This document shows positions 50,181 through 62,100 of a DNA stretch of 64,000 nucleotides, one piece after another. The stretch is taken from assembly GCA_963971285.1 (NCBI GenBank), contig OZ020244.1:33480001-33544000 (forward strand), in the 5' to 3' direction. The stretch is from Astropecten irregularis. Lineage: Eukaryota; Echinodermata; Asteroidea; Paxillosida; Astropectinidae. The notes below the pieces were generated by a model that was not told the DNA's origin, made no database searches, and saw only the letters and a program-made list of their open reading frames with translations. How positions within the stretch are numbered: position 1 is the first letter of the stretch; each line of letters begins with the position of its first letter. Position numbers and translations under genes: made by a program.

Positions 50181-50796
50181 TTCCTTGAGTTTAGTAATGA
50201 AATGTGAAATTGTGATTCCAAGACTATAAAACAGGACTAAGTTCCAAAGCATATCCCCTACAAAATGCTTGCTCATTTGTTCATATATGAGGGTATACCA
50301 CTTTCGTTTGATCAAAATGGTCTGGGCCGTGCTGCTCTATTCCTACTTATTTCGAAGACCAAAGGCAAAGTTATAATTATTGGGAGTGTCAATGGAAATA
50401 CTATAGATCTGGAAAAGGTAGTGTGAAATGTATACTATGTGGAATTATAGGGTGGTTTACGCGAGGAGAGAGTCAGAAGCTGGGTTTGGCAATGGTTTAC
50501 AAGGTAAGATCAAACGAGGAAGATACGTCCTGATGCAGGCGGGATGATAATAAGCAGGCGGGCAGGCCGCGGCGGGCTGGCAAACGGATAGGTGGATAGG
50601 CAAGTGAATAAACACAAGCCTTATCATGTTTAACGTTTACCATTCAATCCGTGTTTATGCTTTTGTAAAGCCGGCAATCAATCATGCTGAAATATATAAT
50701 ATAATATTATATAGTACATCATTCTGGCGGCAGTTTGTATATCCATTTTACCTCTATGATATACCATAGAGGTATACCAAACTCTTATTAATTTTA
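50181..50796. other. Flanking DNA without a recognised gene
   Basis: No coding region that I can support. Around 50536-50600 there is a G/C-rich stretch with repeated GCAGGCGGG-like words and GGATAGGTGGATAGG. An echo of the satellite word CGTTTGATCAAA occurs at about 50308 but is too short to interpret. Confidence 0.5.
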
Positions 50797-51617
50797 AAGA
50801 TAGTATCATACTTTGGTTTTTGTCAAAGAAGTACAGATTCATGGGCAAAAATATCAAGGAAGATACAGTCACAGTCATCTATGAAAATTATTATTATTAT
50901 TTATTATTATTATTTATTTGACCAACAAACAAGCATACAATACAGGAGAAACAGTACTAACAAAAACACAGAATAATAAATTACAACCAAAATAAACGTT
51001 AGCGGGGACCGAGAACAGAAATCCGGGGGATTGTGGGTTAACGGGTCCTAAAACTATAAAGGAAAGGAAACTACTATTTGAAAAGTAACTTACCTACATA
51101 TACTTTGTTGGTCTCCTCCTCTATAATACCAAGCTTAAATTTTTGGAAAGAGGGCAGGGCTTTGATTTTTGAGGGAAATTATGGGGTAAAAACGGTAACC
51201 AAGATTGTAACATTTCACCGCCGCAAGGACGGCCGCAGACGAGAATAGTCTGGTTTCCACTCTGACATTTTGAGGACTCTTGTTCTGTTGGGTCTGGGCA
51301 CTAGACTAACCAGACCAGACAAAATGGCCTCACGCGATCAGACGGCCAGTCCCATATGGTGCCCACTTTTTGAGAAAACAGTGAAGAATGCCCACAATAT
51401 TTCTTAAGTCTTTTCACCGTTAGTTTTGATCTTTTAAAAGATCAAAAAGATTTTCGGTCGTTGTTTTACTAATTTCTGGATAAAATACACTATTTCAGGC
51501 AGAAATATTTTAACGGTATGTTTCTACCACCGTGACCTTCTTTATACCCTGTAAGTTATACGTAAATCTGTGGACATTTCTGTTTTGGTTTCTTACCAAA
51601 GTATATGATACTACCTT
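50797..51617 (+). mobile_element. MITE with AAGGTAGTATCAT termini, interrupted by a second insertion
   Basis: The left end AAGATAGTATCATACTTTGG (50797) and right end CCAAAGTATATGATACTACCTT (to 51617) form terminal inverted repeats. The body matches the reverse complement of 56192-56549 in a TUBGCP6 intron, including TTGATCTTTTAAAAGATCAA. A 457-bp stretch at 50890-51346 is absent from that other copy. Confidence 0.75.
50890..51346 (-). mobile_element. Probable 5'-truncated LINE 3' end with (AAT)n tail
   Basis: Read on the minus strand it ends in ...GGTCAAATAAATAATAATAATAAATAATAATAAT, that is, a short unique 3' UTR followed by an AAT-type tail, a common ending of non-LTR retrotransposons. It has no coding remnant. 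Its limits are inferred by comparison with the uninterrupted MITE copy. No clear target duplication is visible. Confidence 0.4.
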
Positions 51618-51622
51618 TCAAG

Positions 51623-51790
51623 ATTTGTGGTCGTTGTTTTACTTATTTCTGGATGAATACATCATTTCAGGCGGAAAAAATTTTAACGGTATGTTTCTAC
51701 CACCACCATCTTCATACCCTGTAAGTTATACGTAAATCTGTGAGCATTTTCTGTTTTGGTTTTTTACCAAAGGATGATACTACATTTAAC
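51623..51790 (+). mobile_element. Partial second copy of the AAGGTAGTATCAT MITE
   Basis: Right-hand part of the same family (TCGTTGTTTTACTTATTTCTGG, ACGGTATGTTTCTACCACC, CCTGTAAGTTATACG), directly following the first copy in the same orientation. Confidence 0.7.
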
Positions 51791-52751
51791 TCTCAATTTC
51801 CGGACGTGCAAGGCATGTAGACTAGCATTCATTTAAAAACGAACTTGATTGAACCTATATTAAAAGAAATGTTTCTTTTGTTACGGAAAGAAGTGTGATC
51901 ATCACGGTCCGTTTCAGTATCAAATAAAAATCAGAGTTTCGTAATGATTTTAAAATTGAGAACTACGTATAAGCCATGTCTAAATTGATTATTGGCTATG
52001 ACTTGAGTGTATGGGAAGTGCTGCAGTTGATGGATATAAGCCATAGCCATGTTATTTTTTACATCAGAGGCTTTTTCCACTGTGGAGAATGCAACCTAGT
52101 GAAGTTGACAGTCGCAGCGTGACGCGAGAGTGATTGTCGGTCAAGATTTCCGACCATCTTTAGACGACGCTAGGCCTGAGTATTAGCCCAGGCACGACCA
52201 ATATCTTTATAGTGTGGTTTCGTGTCCAGTGCGCGACTCAGTTTAGCAAAGCTAATAAATTATGTGTTTCTCACCCCTACTTATGTGCTAAACACGCCCA
52301 CAAAATGTGCACCCTCTTTCTGGATGGCGCCATCTTGCGATATCTGTGAGTTATGTTTACAACCTCGTACTCGTGTGTAATCTACGCTAACCGAGCCATA
52401 GACAAACCCGCAACTCTGGGGATGAAAACTACGTCAAGAAGCGCTAAACCAAAACATTGAAGGAATGACTGAACTTGCTTGGTAAGTTGATTAGAGTTTT
52501 ACCCAGTAAATTTACTTTTTAGATTTCGAAGCTCCAAAATAAAGCCGTCTCAGCGAATCACCAAAAGTCTTACCAAAGGAAGAAGATTTATCCCTTAGAA
52601 AGTATGCGGTAGGCCTACATAATTAAGCGCCACATTTGGATTCAAGTTTTAGAGCCTACAATCATCATGTCATGTAATTTTTAGCAGACGACAAAAATGG
52701 CCGAATTCAATCAGATCATCACCAGATCACTGATGACATCAGTCACAGTGC
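51791..52751. other. Intergenic segment with a possible promoter-like patch
   Basis: No gene that I can support. Around 52323-52334 there is a GATGGCGCCATC palindrome (a doubled YY1-like word). At 52464 a short ATG frame runs into a GTAAGT donor-like site at 52482. This could be a distant untranslated first exon of TUBGCP6 or of another gene; transcript data would decide. Confidence 0.3.
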
Positions 52752-52760
52752 ACAACGACA

Positions 52761-54868
52761 TAGTTGCGATGATCGTAACCCTAGGTCTGACATGGGGACT
52801 GGGACCTTAGGGTTACGAGAAAACGTGTTCAAAATGTTTGGGAATGACATTTTGGCCAGCTCCTGAAGTACGTCTCCACTTAGTTTTCCACTTTCCAAAA
52901 TCCAAACACAAAATCTGACTACATGGATCTGATTGGTACTAATCAATGAGTCATATAAAACCACTTTGAATATCGAAAGATCATTTAGTTAAGAAAAAAT
53001 GACCCAAAACTTACCGAAGGTGTCGAGATTCCCTCCGTTTACCGTCAGTCGGCCATTTTGAATAGTGCGCAGTGTACCATCTCGACCAAATCACGTCATG
53101 CGAAATGCCGTTTTGGCTGTTCCACCTTTCAAACTCAAACTCGCAGCCCTATGGAAGGCTCGTATCACGTGCGTTGTACAGTGCTATACACGGCATATCG
53201 CATACAGTGTGTGATCGTGTCCGTTAAATAAATCACATGTTATTGAATTGACCAGACCCGCGCCCGTGTGCCGAAACTGCCGAATTTTATTTTCCGCCAC
53301 TCTTCTGATATGACAGGTGAAGAAAAACGTATACGGCGTGATTTTTTTCCGACATCCAACACAGGCCGACATCCAACCAACACATGCGAAAATACGATTC
53401 AAGGACTGAAAGAAATGGTGTTACATACACGATATGTATGCGTTATATCATTGCGAAATCTAAATAAAAATATTCTGATCGACCGTCCTTCCAAAGTACC
53501 GTAAATCGTAGGCTGATCAGCTTATTATAAATCTTACTTAAATTTCACTCAGTTATTTTGTTCAATTGGCCAAGTAGAAACACTCTTTTCATAATTATAC
53601 GTCTGAATCTAAAAAAAATTATCGTGAAATCCTTCCGAAACCGACCGACGATTGCATTAAAAAATTACATTGTCTACACCGCGGAGAAAGACGGCCTGGT
53701 ATCCCCGTGCGTAACAGCCACAGTTTCAAAGCAAACATTGTGTACGTACACCAGCGAAAGTCTCAATCTGTACGTTACACGTATCGTGCCGTGTGCTTGA
53801 AATGAAGTGTAAATATTGCGCTCGGTCGGAAGGCCTACCTTTTTGGATCGCGGCCGGGTTCGTTCCACCGTTACGGACGGGAGCTCACGGCCGGCCGGCT
53901 CGGTACAGATTTCGCCGTGGGCTTGAAATTGAAGTGTATGTTGCGCTCGGTCTGTACCTTTTTGGATCGCGGCCGGGTTCGTAATTACCGTATACGGACG
54001 GTGGCTCACAGCCGCGGCCGGCTCGGTACAGAACTACAGATTTGCAGTAAGAAATTGTGGTTTTTGCGCAGTGGAATATTCCGGTGATATTTTTAGGAAT
54101 ACGTCCTCACTGTCCTACCGGGTATGATCATTTTTTGTGTAATTGATGACCGGATATATTTTTCAGTCCAGCGTTACAATTCCGACCACTGCACGATCTG
54201 TGATGAGGTGGATGACCTTTTTATTTCTGTTTGATCATGAATTGGGTGGGCACCAAGTTTGTGACTTGCTAACATTGTCTGTTTATGGGACCATTCATAA
54301 AGGAAATCATTTGATAATCTTAGCAATTTCCTTCAGTTCATGATGAAATATTTGAATTGTCAGTGGCAGCTTGACATGGGCAAACAATGCGGACTTAAAA
54401 AAAACCTCCTCCATACTGTATACGATATGCGTGTACACGGTATCACAGCGCACGTGTTATTCTGGGAACACCCTCCATAGGGCTGTTAGTTTGAGTTTGA
54501 AAGGTGGAACAGCCAAAACGGCATTTCGCATGACGTGATTTAGTCGAGATGGTACACTGCGCACTATTCAAAATGGCCGACTGACGGCAAACGGAGGGAA
54601 TCTCGACACCTTCGGTAAGTTTTGGGTCATTTTTGCTGAACTAAATGATCTTTCGATATTCAAAGTGGTTTTATATGACTCATTGATTAGTACCAATCAG
54701 ATCCATGTAGTCAGATTTTGTGTTTGGATTTTGGAAAGTGGAAAACTAAGTGGAGACGTACTTCAGGAGCTGGCCAAAATGTCATTCCCAAACATTTTGA
54801 ACACGTTTTCTCGTAACCCTAAGGTCCCAGTCCCCATGTCAGACCTAGGGTTACGATCATCGCAACTA
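52761..54868. mobile_element. Mutator-like (MULE) non-autonomous element with long inverted arms
   Basis: The ends are TAGTTGCGATGATCGTAACC at 52761 and its complement ending at 54868. They are flanked by a perfect 9-bp direct duplication, ACAACGACA (52752-52760 and 54869-54877). The arms (about 52761-53215 and 54414-54868) are about 455 bp long and highly similar. Long arms plus a 9-bp duplication point to the Mutator superfamily. The centre (53216-54413) has no recognisable transposase. It contains a GC-rich direct duplication at 53791-54032. Confidence 0.85.
53791..54032. repeat. GC-rich tandem duplication inside the Mutator-like element
   Basis: Two copies of about 120 bp, at 53791-53910 and 53917-54032. 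They share TTTTTGGATCGCGGCCGGGT, GGCTCGGTACAGA and GCTTGAAATGAAG/GCTTGAAATTGAAG. Much more GC- and CpG-rich than its surroundings. Confidence 0.75.
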
Positions 54869-55009
54869 ACAACGACACTGCAAATTTCCCGAAATCCTCT
54901 TTAGTTAAGTCAACTTAAGTGTCAATATTCTGGGGTTAGTGTGCTTTAGTCCACAAGGATAATTTTCAGACCCCCATAACTTATTTCCCTAAAAAATCAA
55001 ATCCGGAGA

Positions 55010-55263
55010 GAATTCCACTGACGGCCATGACGAAAACAGGGTTATTTCCTCCAAGAGTTAACTTATTGGATGCAAGTCATGATGAACTTCAATCTCAGGA
55101 GTGAAAACTGGTGTAGCTTATCTAAAAAGTGAGATTTTCAGGGTTTTGTGACCTACAATTATACACTTCGAGATCGAATGCAGCGGTAGCCATTTTTATC
55201 AAAACGCCCTCTGTTGGTCCCATAGGTTTGTGCACGTGTAAGTGATGGCCGTCAGTGGAATTC
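55010..55263. repeat. 19-bp perfect inverted repeat, 216-bp spacer, upstream of TUBGCP6
   Basis: GAATTCCACTGACGGCCAT at 55010-55028 is complementary to 55245-55263. The similarity extends a few bases outward (GGAGAGAATT against GGAAAGAATT). It may be a MITE of about 260 bp or a regulatory palindrome; it lies just upstream of the promoter-like region. Confidence 0.7.
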
Positions 55264-55299
55264 TTTCCGAAGGAAAACTGTTTTCTTCCCTCCATGGAC

Positions 55300-55456
55300 C
55301 CAGTAACGATCGGCACGGCGGCCATTTTGTATGGCTCTGCTTCACACAAAATGTCCGCCATGTCACACAAATAAAAACAAAGATGGCTGCCGTGCCGGCG
55401 TCTGGTCTGGTTTTCCGTCGAAACTTAAACATTGATTTTTATCAAATGGAATGATT
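55300..55456 (+). promoter_or_regulatory. TUBGCP6: Probable TUBGCP6 promoter and untranslated first exon
   Basis: YY1-type words cluster here: GCCATTTT at 55321-55328, CCGCCAT at 55355-55361 and AAGATGGCTGCC at 55380-55391. Such sites sit at or just after the start of many TATA-less housekeeping promoters. A GTGAGT donor at 55457 and a pyrimidine-rich TTACAG acceptor ending at 55727 would remove an intron of about 271 bp, leaving a short 5' UTR exon that joins 55728 just before the start codon. The exact start site is not visible. Confidence 0.5.
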
Positions 55457-55750
55457 GTGAGTACAAACAAATACGTTGCTTGTGATCCCTCACAATCGGA
55501 GAAGAGATGGAGCAATTTTCAAGCCGATTTGTGAGGTCTTTGTTGTCATTTGGGGACATTTTCGGTGCAAGTACAATTTTTTTCTTTGTACAACACACTG
55601 GGATTCTCTGGAGCTCTAGACCAACCCTCAACCCCAAAATTAAAAAAAGGAGTTAAGCGCCCCAGTTACTGGGTCGAGGATTAAGGTATTGCTAAATACT
55701 GTTTCTTTGTTTTGTTTTTTGTTACAGTGGCCAAATTGTAACCATTCCAT

Positions 55751-56135
55751 ATGACCATGAGCTCCATTACTGAGCTTTTCAACCAGCTTCTCCAAGCGCA
55801 CATCAACAGGGAGATATTACGGCCCCATCTGGATCCTCTGAACACCACACTTGTCAAGCATCGCAAGGCCCTGCGAGGTACACTCTACAGGACGCTCTTC
55901 GCTCACTTGAACGGCCCCCTGCAGCGAGACGATGCTGCTGCTGCTGCTGGTGGTAGGGGTCTGGGTGGTGCTAGTTCCATTCAGGATTTTGACGATGAAG
56001 GCAGGGACCAGGGAGTGGCCTGTGGGGTTAAAGAGCACCTGCTGCAAATTGTCTTCGACATGAGACGAGGAAGGGATTACGACAGAGCGCACAGGCTTGA
56101 GAGATTAGTGTCATCCTTGCCAGATATGAACAATG
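55751..56135 (+). CDS. TUBGCP6: TUBGCP6 coding exon 1
   Basis: 128 codons plus one base, ending CAATG before GTATAT. Encodes the N-terminal helical segment with SITELFNQLLQ and FDMRRGRDYDRAHRLERLV, and a low-complexity AAAAAGGRG tract absent from my recollection of the human protein. Intron 1 (56136-56695) holds the MITE at 56192-56549. Confidence 0.88.
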
Positions 56136-59100
56136 GTATATTCAAACATGGAACATTTAGCTAACACAAGGATAGGGCCCACTACTACTTAAAGGTAGTA
56201 TCATATACTTTCGTAAGAAACCGAAACAGAAATCTTCACAGATTTACTTTTAACTTACAGGGTATGAAGATGGTGGTGGTAGAAACATACCGTTAACATT
56301 TTTCCCCCTGAAATGGTGTATTTATCCAGAAATTAGTAAAACAACAACAGAAAATCTTTTTGATCTTTTAAAAGATCAAAAATAAAAGAGAAAAGTCTTA
56401 AGAAATGCTGTGGCTGTTTTTCACTGTTTTCTAAAAAAGTGGACACCGTATGGGACTGAAATTTTCATAGATGACTGTTAAGTCTTCCTTGATATTTTTG
56501 CCAATGAATTGGTATTTCTTTGACAAAAACCAAAGAATGATATTACCTTTTAATGAAATTAAAAGAAAACAAGGAAACTGATTGAATTTTAAGATGTCTC
56601 TGGAAAACAAACGTAGTGAAGTCTTTGAACGATGAAATACAGAAGATGAAAATACCGAGTCAGTGCCTGTTTATTGTTTGTTTATTTGTTCACAGGTCAG
56701 CAGACTGAAATGAAGGCTGCTATTCAGCTACTGCTGGTTCTGGCTGGTACCGGCCGCAACCAGCACGAGAAACCTCCCGTTGGTCACAAGGAACCAGACT
56801 TGCCATTAGTGTCCCTCGAGAACAAGGTACTGTACAATCTCAATATTTCATCCCCTGCGATTAGTGCACATAAAGATCTGTGAACTTGGTTTCGTCTTGT
56901 GTTTAAAACTGCTGAAGAATTTTTTTTTTTTAATTAGATCCATGGGACAAATTCATGGAGCTGCTAAGCCCCCAAAAAAAATGCTTAGCACAAAAATGTC
57001 TTGCCCAATGAAACAATGGGAGACTTTGGAGAACCGGTCTTCAAGTCAACAGCACATGACACACGCGCAGGCACGCGCAAAACAACGAGCGCATGCTCAC
57101 AATTGCGCAAGCATGATTTGCGCGTGCGCTGTTGACTCAAAACCGACTCTCCAAAGTCTCCCATTCCATTAAAAATTCAATTTGATATTCATTGTCAGCG
57201 ACCAACAGCCAAAGAACAATCACAAGTGATACACAACAGATGGAAATTTGGTTGTTAAATGTTTATCCTGTTTTTATTAAGACAGAATTTTCATGCTTAG
57301 CAAAGTTTTGTGCTAAGCAGAGCCGTGAAATTGGCCCCTGGTCAGCATATTAGGTTCAGGTTTAGGCAGTTTTTCTGTAAATTTTATGGGACTGATTATT
57401 CTCCATACTTTTATGCTTTCAGGATGATCGTGATGTCATGATGTCCGATGGACCCCGTTACCATGGAGATAGTTGTCATGTTTATCACCAAGGATACCAG
57501 GGCTACATTCATTACTCAAGGTTTGAATTTGTCTGTTGACTGTTGTCCTATTTTCTATGTTTCAGATATACTGTGGCACTATTCTTTATACTGTGCATTA
57601 CACCACTCCAAAATGTACATGTACTCATTGAAACAACATGCATATCTCATAGTGTTTGCTTGTTTGTACCATAGATATATAAAAAAAAACTAGATGACGC
57701 ATTGACTGCTCATGGATGCGGCGGCGCCATTTTAGTAGGGAGGGTGTTTCAAATCCGTTTTTTTATGGAACGCCATAGCTATCTTCTTTAGATTGTTTTC
57801 TTCGGTAATTCCATCATTCAATTTTTTTCAAATTGAATGATGGAATTTGCGAAAAGAATGACACAATGACAAACTGAATGATGGAATTGGCGAAATTACA
57901 AAATGGGGAAAAAATGATGAAATTGGCAAATTAAAATGATGGAATTACCGACAAACAATCTAAGCCACTGAATATAGCTACGGCTCATCATGTTTCTTGG
58001 TGCATCGCGTAACGCGTAACGGTGCGGCTTGCGCTGTTTGTTATTAGCGCGTGAGCGTAGTGGGGAGTAAACATGGGTTTCGTCGTGACGCATTCAACCC
58101 CCATTCGTTAATACATGAGTGCGACATCAAGTTTTTTTTATATATCTATGGTTTGTACTGACACCATTGTTGGAGTACTCGAACTCGAGTACAGTTCGAG
58201 TACAACTCCAATACCAATAAGTACTTGGCCTGTACTTGGTCACAAGTACTCGGCACATACTCATCATCCCCGAACTGGACAAATTGTACATTTTTGTTTC
58301 GTCCTATTCCTACGAACAATACAAAAATACCAGTGAAATAAATTGCAACCTTCTTTCCATGGGCTGCATTCATCACACATGGCATTTTCAAGCTATTAAT
58401 GTTAAGGCGAGGAAAGATCGTATACGTGGAGAAACGATTGTGCAGATGTATAAACGCATTAGGGCGCCCCTTTTTATAACTTTGGTTCTCATTTCTTGTT
58501 TACCTCGAGGGAGGGTCGGTCGGTCGAAAAAAAAAAGTTTGGTGGAGAAAAAAACCTGGCTGAATACACAAAAACCTAAAGGAAATGATGTTCATTGTAT
58601 TCACTGTAATTGCGTTTGAATATTTTTGTATTATTTCAGTGATAAAAAGTATAAAAATTGTAGGCCTATTGGCAAAATAAAAATATTATGCCATACTGAC
58701 AGGGTCGGCGGCAAAAAAAAAGTTTGTTTTTTCTTCAGTCGGAGCCCAAAATATGGGACGGTCGGAATTTAGAACCACAGTATTAAAAAGGGGCGCCCTT
58801 ACATTCTCTACTTGGGCGTATGGCATAATGTTGTAGTTTAAATATGTACTCGGTATGTACTCGATGTCTTTTACACAATGTCTCATACACGAACTTGGCC
58901 CGTACTCGGTTTTTGATCAAGGACTCAATTGAAATGTACTCGGGAAAACTTGGTGCTCAAACTGACTGACACTCTGCCTAATGTATGCGTATTTCTTCCC
59001 CCTTGTGCAGGGATTTGTTTGAAGGACAGCAGTCGCTATTGGCACGTCAAAATGGTGACCAATCGGAGGGTGCTAAATACAGAATGCTTGACAGCAAGGT

Positions 59101-62100
59101 AAATACTGATTTTAACACACTTCTGCAACCAATCCACCACTTAACAGTTTTAATAAAGTATCCTGTTTTGTGTCTTCAGTTATTAAATATGTAAAAAGAA
59201 GTCCAAAATAGACTGCGGCTGGATTAGCATGAAGGATACCCACATGAATATTTGTCAATACAGTGGAACGCCGCTATAACGAACATGGCGGGATGCACAG
59301 ATATTGTCTGTTATAGTGGTCGTTCATTATAGTGATCTAAAGAACCATAATTGGGTATGTATTGTACACCCAAATTTTGAGTCAAGGACGATGTTTGGTA
59401 TCTTTAGCCAAATGTGCGGTATAGCGAATGTTCGTTATAGTGGCGTTCCACTGTATATCATGTGGACAAAATGTAGGTCTTGGGGCCTTGCCACTTGGGA
59501 CAATTTTGTTAACAAGCAGCACGGAGGCAGCCAAACTGGCCGTAATACCTTTAAAGGGGACACTAGGGTTCAAGGTAGCACAAGAGACATTTTCCCCTCA
59601 TTATCTCACTCTGCCATTGTACGTTATTAAGCGTAGTGACTCAAGAAAAAGAAGACCTCTAGATTACTTTGAAGTTTGAAGTTGTTAAAAGGTACAATGA
59701 TTTGTTTCCTCTTGAAGTCTGCTTGGAGCTGATTGCCCGTTACTAAATCACCTTGTGTGAGAGACTCTTCGGGGCACTTCATTTCCCCAACTGCCTTCAG
59801 TAGTATCAGACATTGGACAATCTCCTTCCTCTTCATTTTCATTTGTCTTCCCAGGTCTTTGAAGCAGAACCTGGAAGGGATCTCCTCGGAGATGGTCTCT
59901 TCTCTCTGAGGGTATGCCAAGTCTACCATCTCCCTGGATCAGTTTATAGCTTCCTAGACAAAAGACTTAATTGTCAAAATTATCTATGACTTTGGGGAGT
60001 TTTTGTAATGTCTGTTATTTTGTACCATGGCAGCCTCCCCCTTCAATCCGTGGAGCTGGTTTTATAATACAATTTTATGCCATTGCTCGATGCAGATTTC
60101 AGCACACTTGGTCAATATTTTATCCATTTCAAGTTGAGTGCTGATTTTCTCGGCTAGCCAAGCAAGAAAGAATTACGTGGTTATGTGTAATATGTCTGTA
60201 AACAGCTGGAATTCCGTGCCACGTCATGAAATAGGACTTCACATTATATGCCAGAACGTTTTGTTTCCGCAATAAGTATTGATTCTACACATGTGATAAG
60301 CAGAGCCATGAAATTGAACCTCGATGTTAAAGGGTCACTGCAATGCGAATATTATGGCCTAAACATGTGCCAATCAAAAAACTGTACATGGGAATTGTGA
60401 TTTTACCCACTTCCTCACATTGATTCAGGGTTAAAACAGGTTTTTCAGTTTGTATGCTAATTAGCATTTCCATATTCATGAGCAAAACTGTGATGTCATC
60501 TGGGGAACTGAGAGCAGTAACTCAATTGATTTGTGCACAAAAAGTTCCGGGTTTTTTATAGGTTTTCTGACAAAACTTTCCCCCTCAATGGGTTTTTTCG
60601 TGCTGAATATGTTCCTTTCACTCAACTGGTGGTGTAATTTTTTTGACAAACCATTTCTGGGGGTCATGTTTGCCTCTTCATTTTTTTATGTTTTTTCATT
60701 ATATTTTGGCTGTTGGTTTTGCAAAGCCCTTCAAAAGAAAACCAAATGCTGGTTTGAAACCAAAATAAGACTTGCCATTCATTATCTGTCGGTATATTCT
60801 CTGTATGAAGGCAATAAAATAACCTGACTGGAAAAAGCACTGCAGCCGCCCTTTAAGGCTTGAAGTGTATCAGAAGATATATGGATCATTTTGTGAAAAC
60901 ACCATGTAAGAAGCGTTCGTACTTTCACACTTCTATTTCGTTCGCACTTCTCGTAAGGTCTCAACGTATTGACTAGTCTGCCTGAGACTGTCTCCTGATG
61001 ATGACTAGGGCAGGCTAGAAACGTTGAGACCTTACGAGAAGTGCAAAAGTACGAATGCTTCATGGTGTTTCCGCAAACTGATCTACATACCAGTTGTCAC
61101 TATGCAAAGCCTCAAATCTTAATATCAGAAGATCTTTTGAAGAGTTGGAGTTTCTGAAAAGAATTGATGTTAACTTGACAATCCAGCAAGTATCCTGTTG
61201 AACATCGCTTCATTCTGTCACATTTTGACTTTTGAGTTTGTTCGGAAAGATTTCATTTTATTCTCATTCTCATTATTTTTTGTTAAATTTGCATGACAGG
61301 GTCTTCTTGACAGTCAGCACGAGCAGACAACCAGGGAGACTCTCTTCAACGGGCTGACCCATAGCAAGACCAGGCAGCTGAATGTCAAGCTGGACTTGCC
61401 TGAGCTTCCGGACACTGCCAACCCGTCCCTGCTAGGACTTCAGATCCCTTGCCCCTCCGAGGTAAAACCTGTGGCCAATTTCATGAATCTGTTAAGCGAA
61501 AGAAAAATACTTATAATTTGGGGAGGCTAATCATCCTTACTGGCAGCTGGGGTGCTGAATTGCGAAGGATGCGACTTCAACGTGACCTTGGCTGCCAGCC
61601 ACATCAACCCATATATGATCATGGAGTACAGCCTGAGATCGAAAGTGTTTGATTTTTGTGGAGGGAGGAAAACCAGAGAACCCAGGGAGAAAAACCTCAT
61701 AGCATAGGAGAGAACCAACGCACAACTCTACTCACAAATGACCCAGGCCGGATTCGAACCCGGGACATATTGGTGAGGGGTCGAGTGCCTAACGCGCTTG
61801 CCACCCATGCTCCCATACTTAGCAAAATTTTGCCTTGCGCAATAAAACAACCACCATTAACAATTCCATTTGATATTCATGGTCAGCAAACAACAGCCAA
61901 AGAGCAATCACGAGTGATACACAATACATGGAAATTTTGTTGTTAATCCTGTTTTTATAAAGATAGAAAATTAATGGGTAGCAAATTTGTTGTGCTAAGC
62001 GGGCAGTGAAAACTTGTACCATTCTATTATACCTAATATGTATGATTCCCATGTAGTGTGCAACCAAGAGTTTGTACTGTGTTGGCCAATTTGTTGACCG

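Noticed and set aside
53674-54009. Minus-strand frame of 111 codons in the Mutator-like element
   Set aside because: It covers the GC-rich tandem duplication. High GC lengthens open frames by chance, and no domain is visible.
52743-54904. Two mirror-image frames of 73-79 codons, one near each end of the interval
   Set aside because: They are the two inverted arms of the Mutator-like element read outward. Having the same frame in both arms reflects the arm duplication, not two genes.
61745-61815. A tRNA gene on the minus strand
   Set aside because: A and B boxes are present, but the acceptor stem is not closed and the sequence continues into a SINE body.
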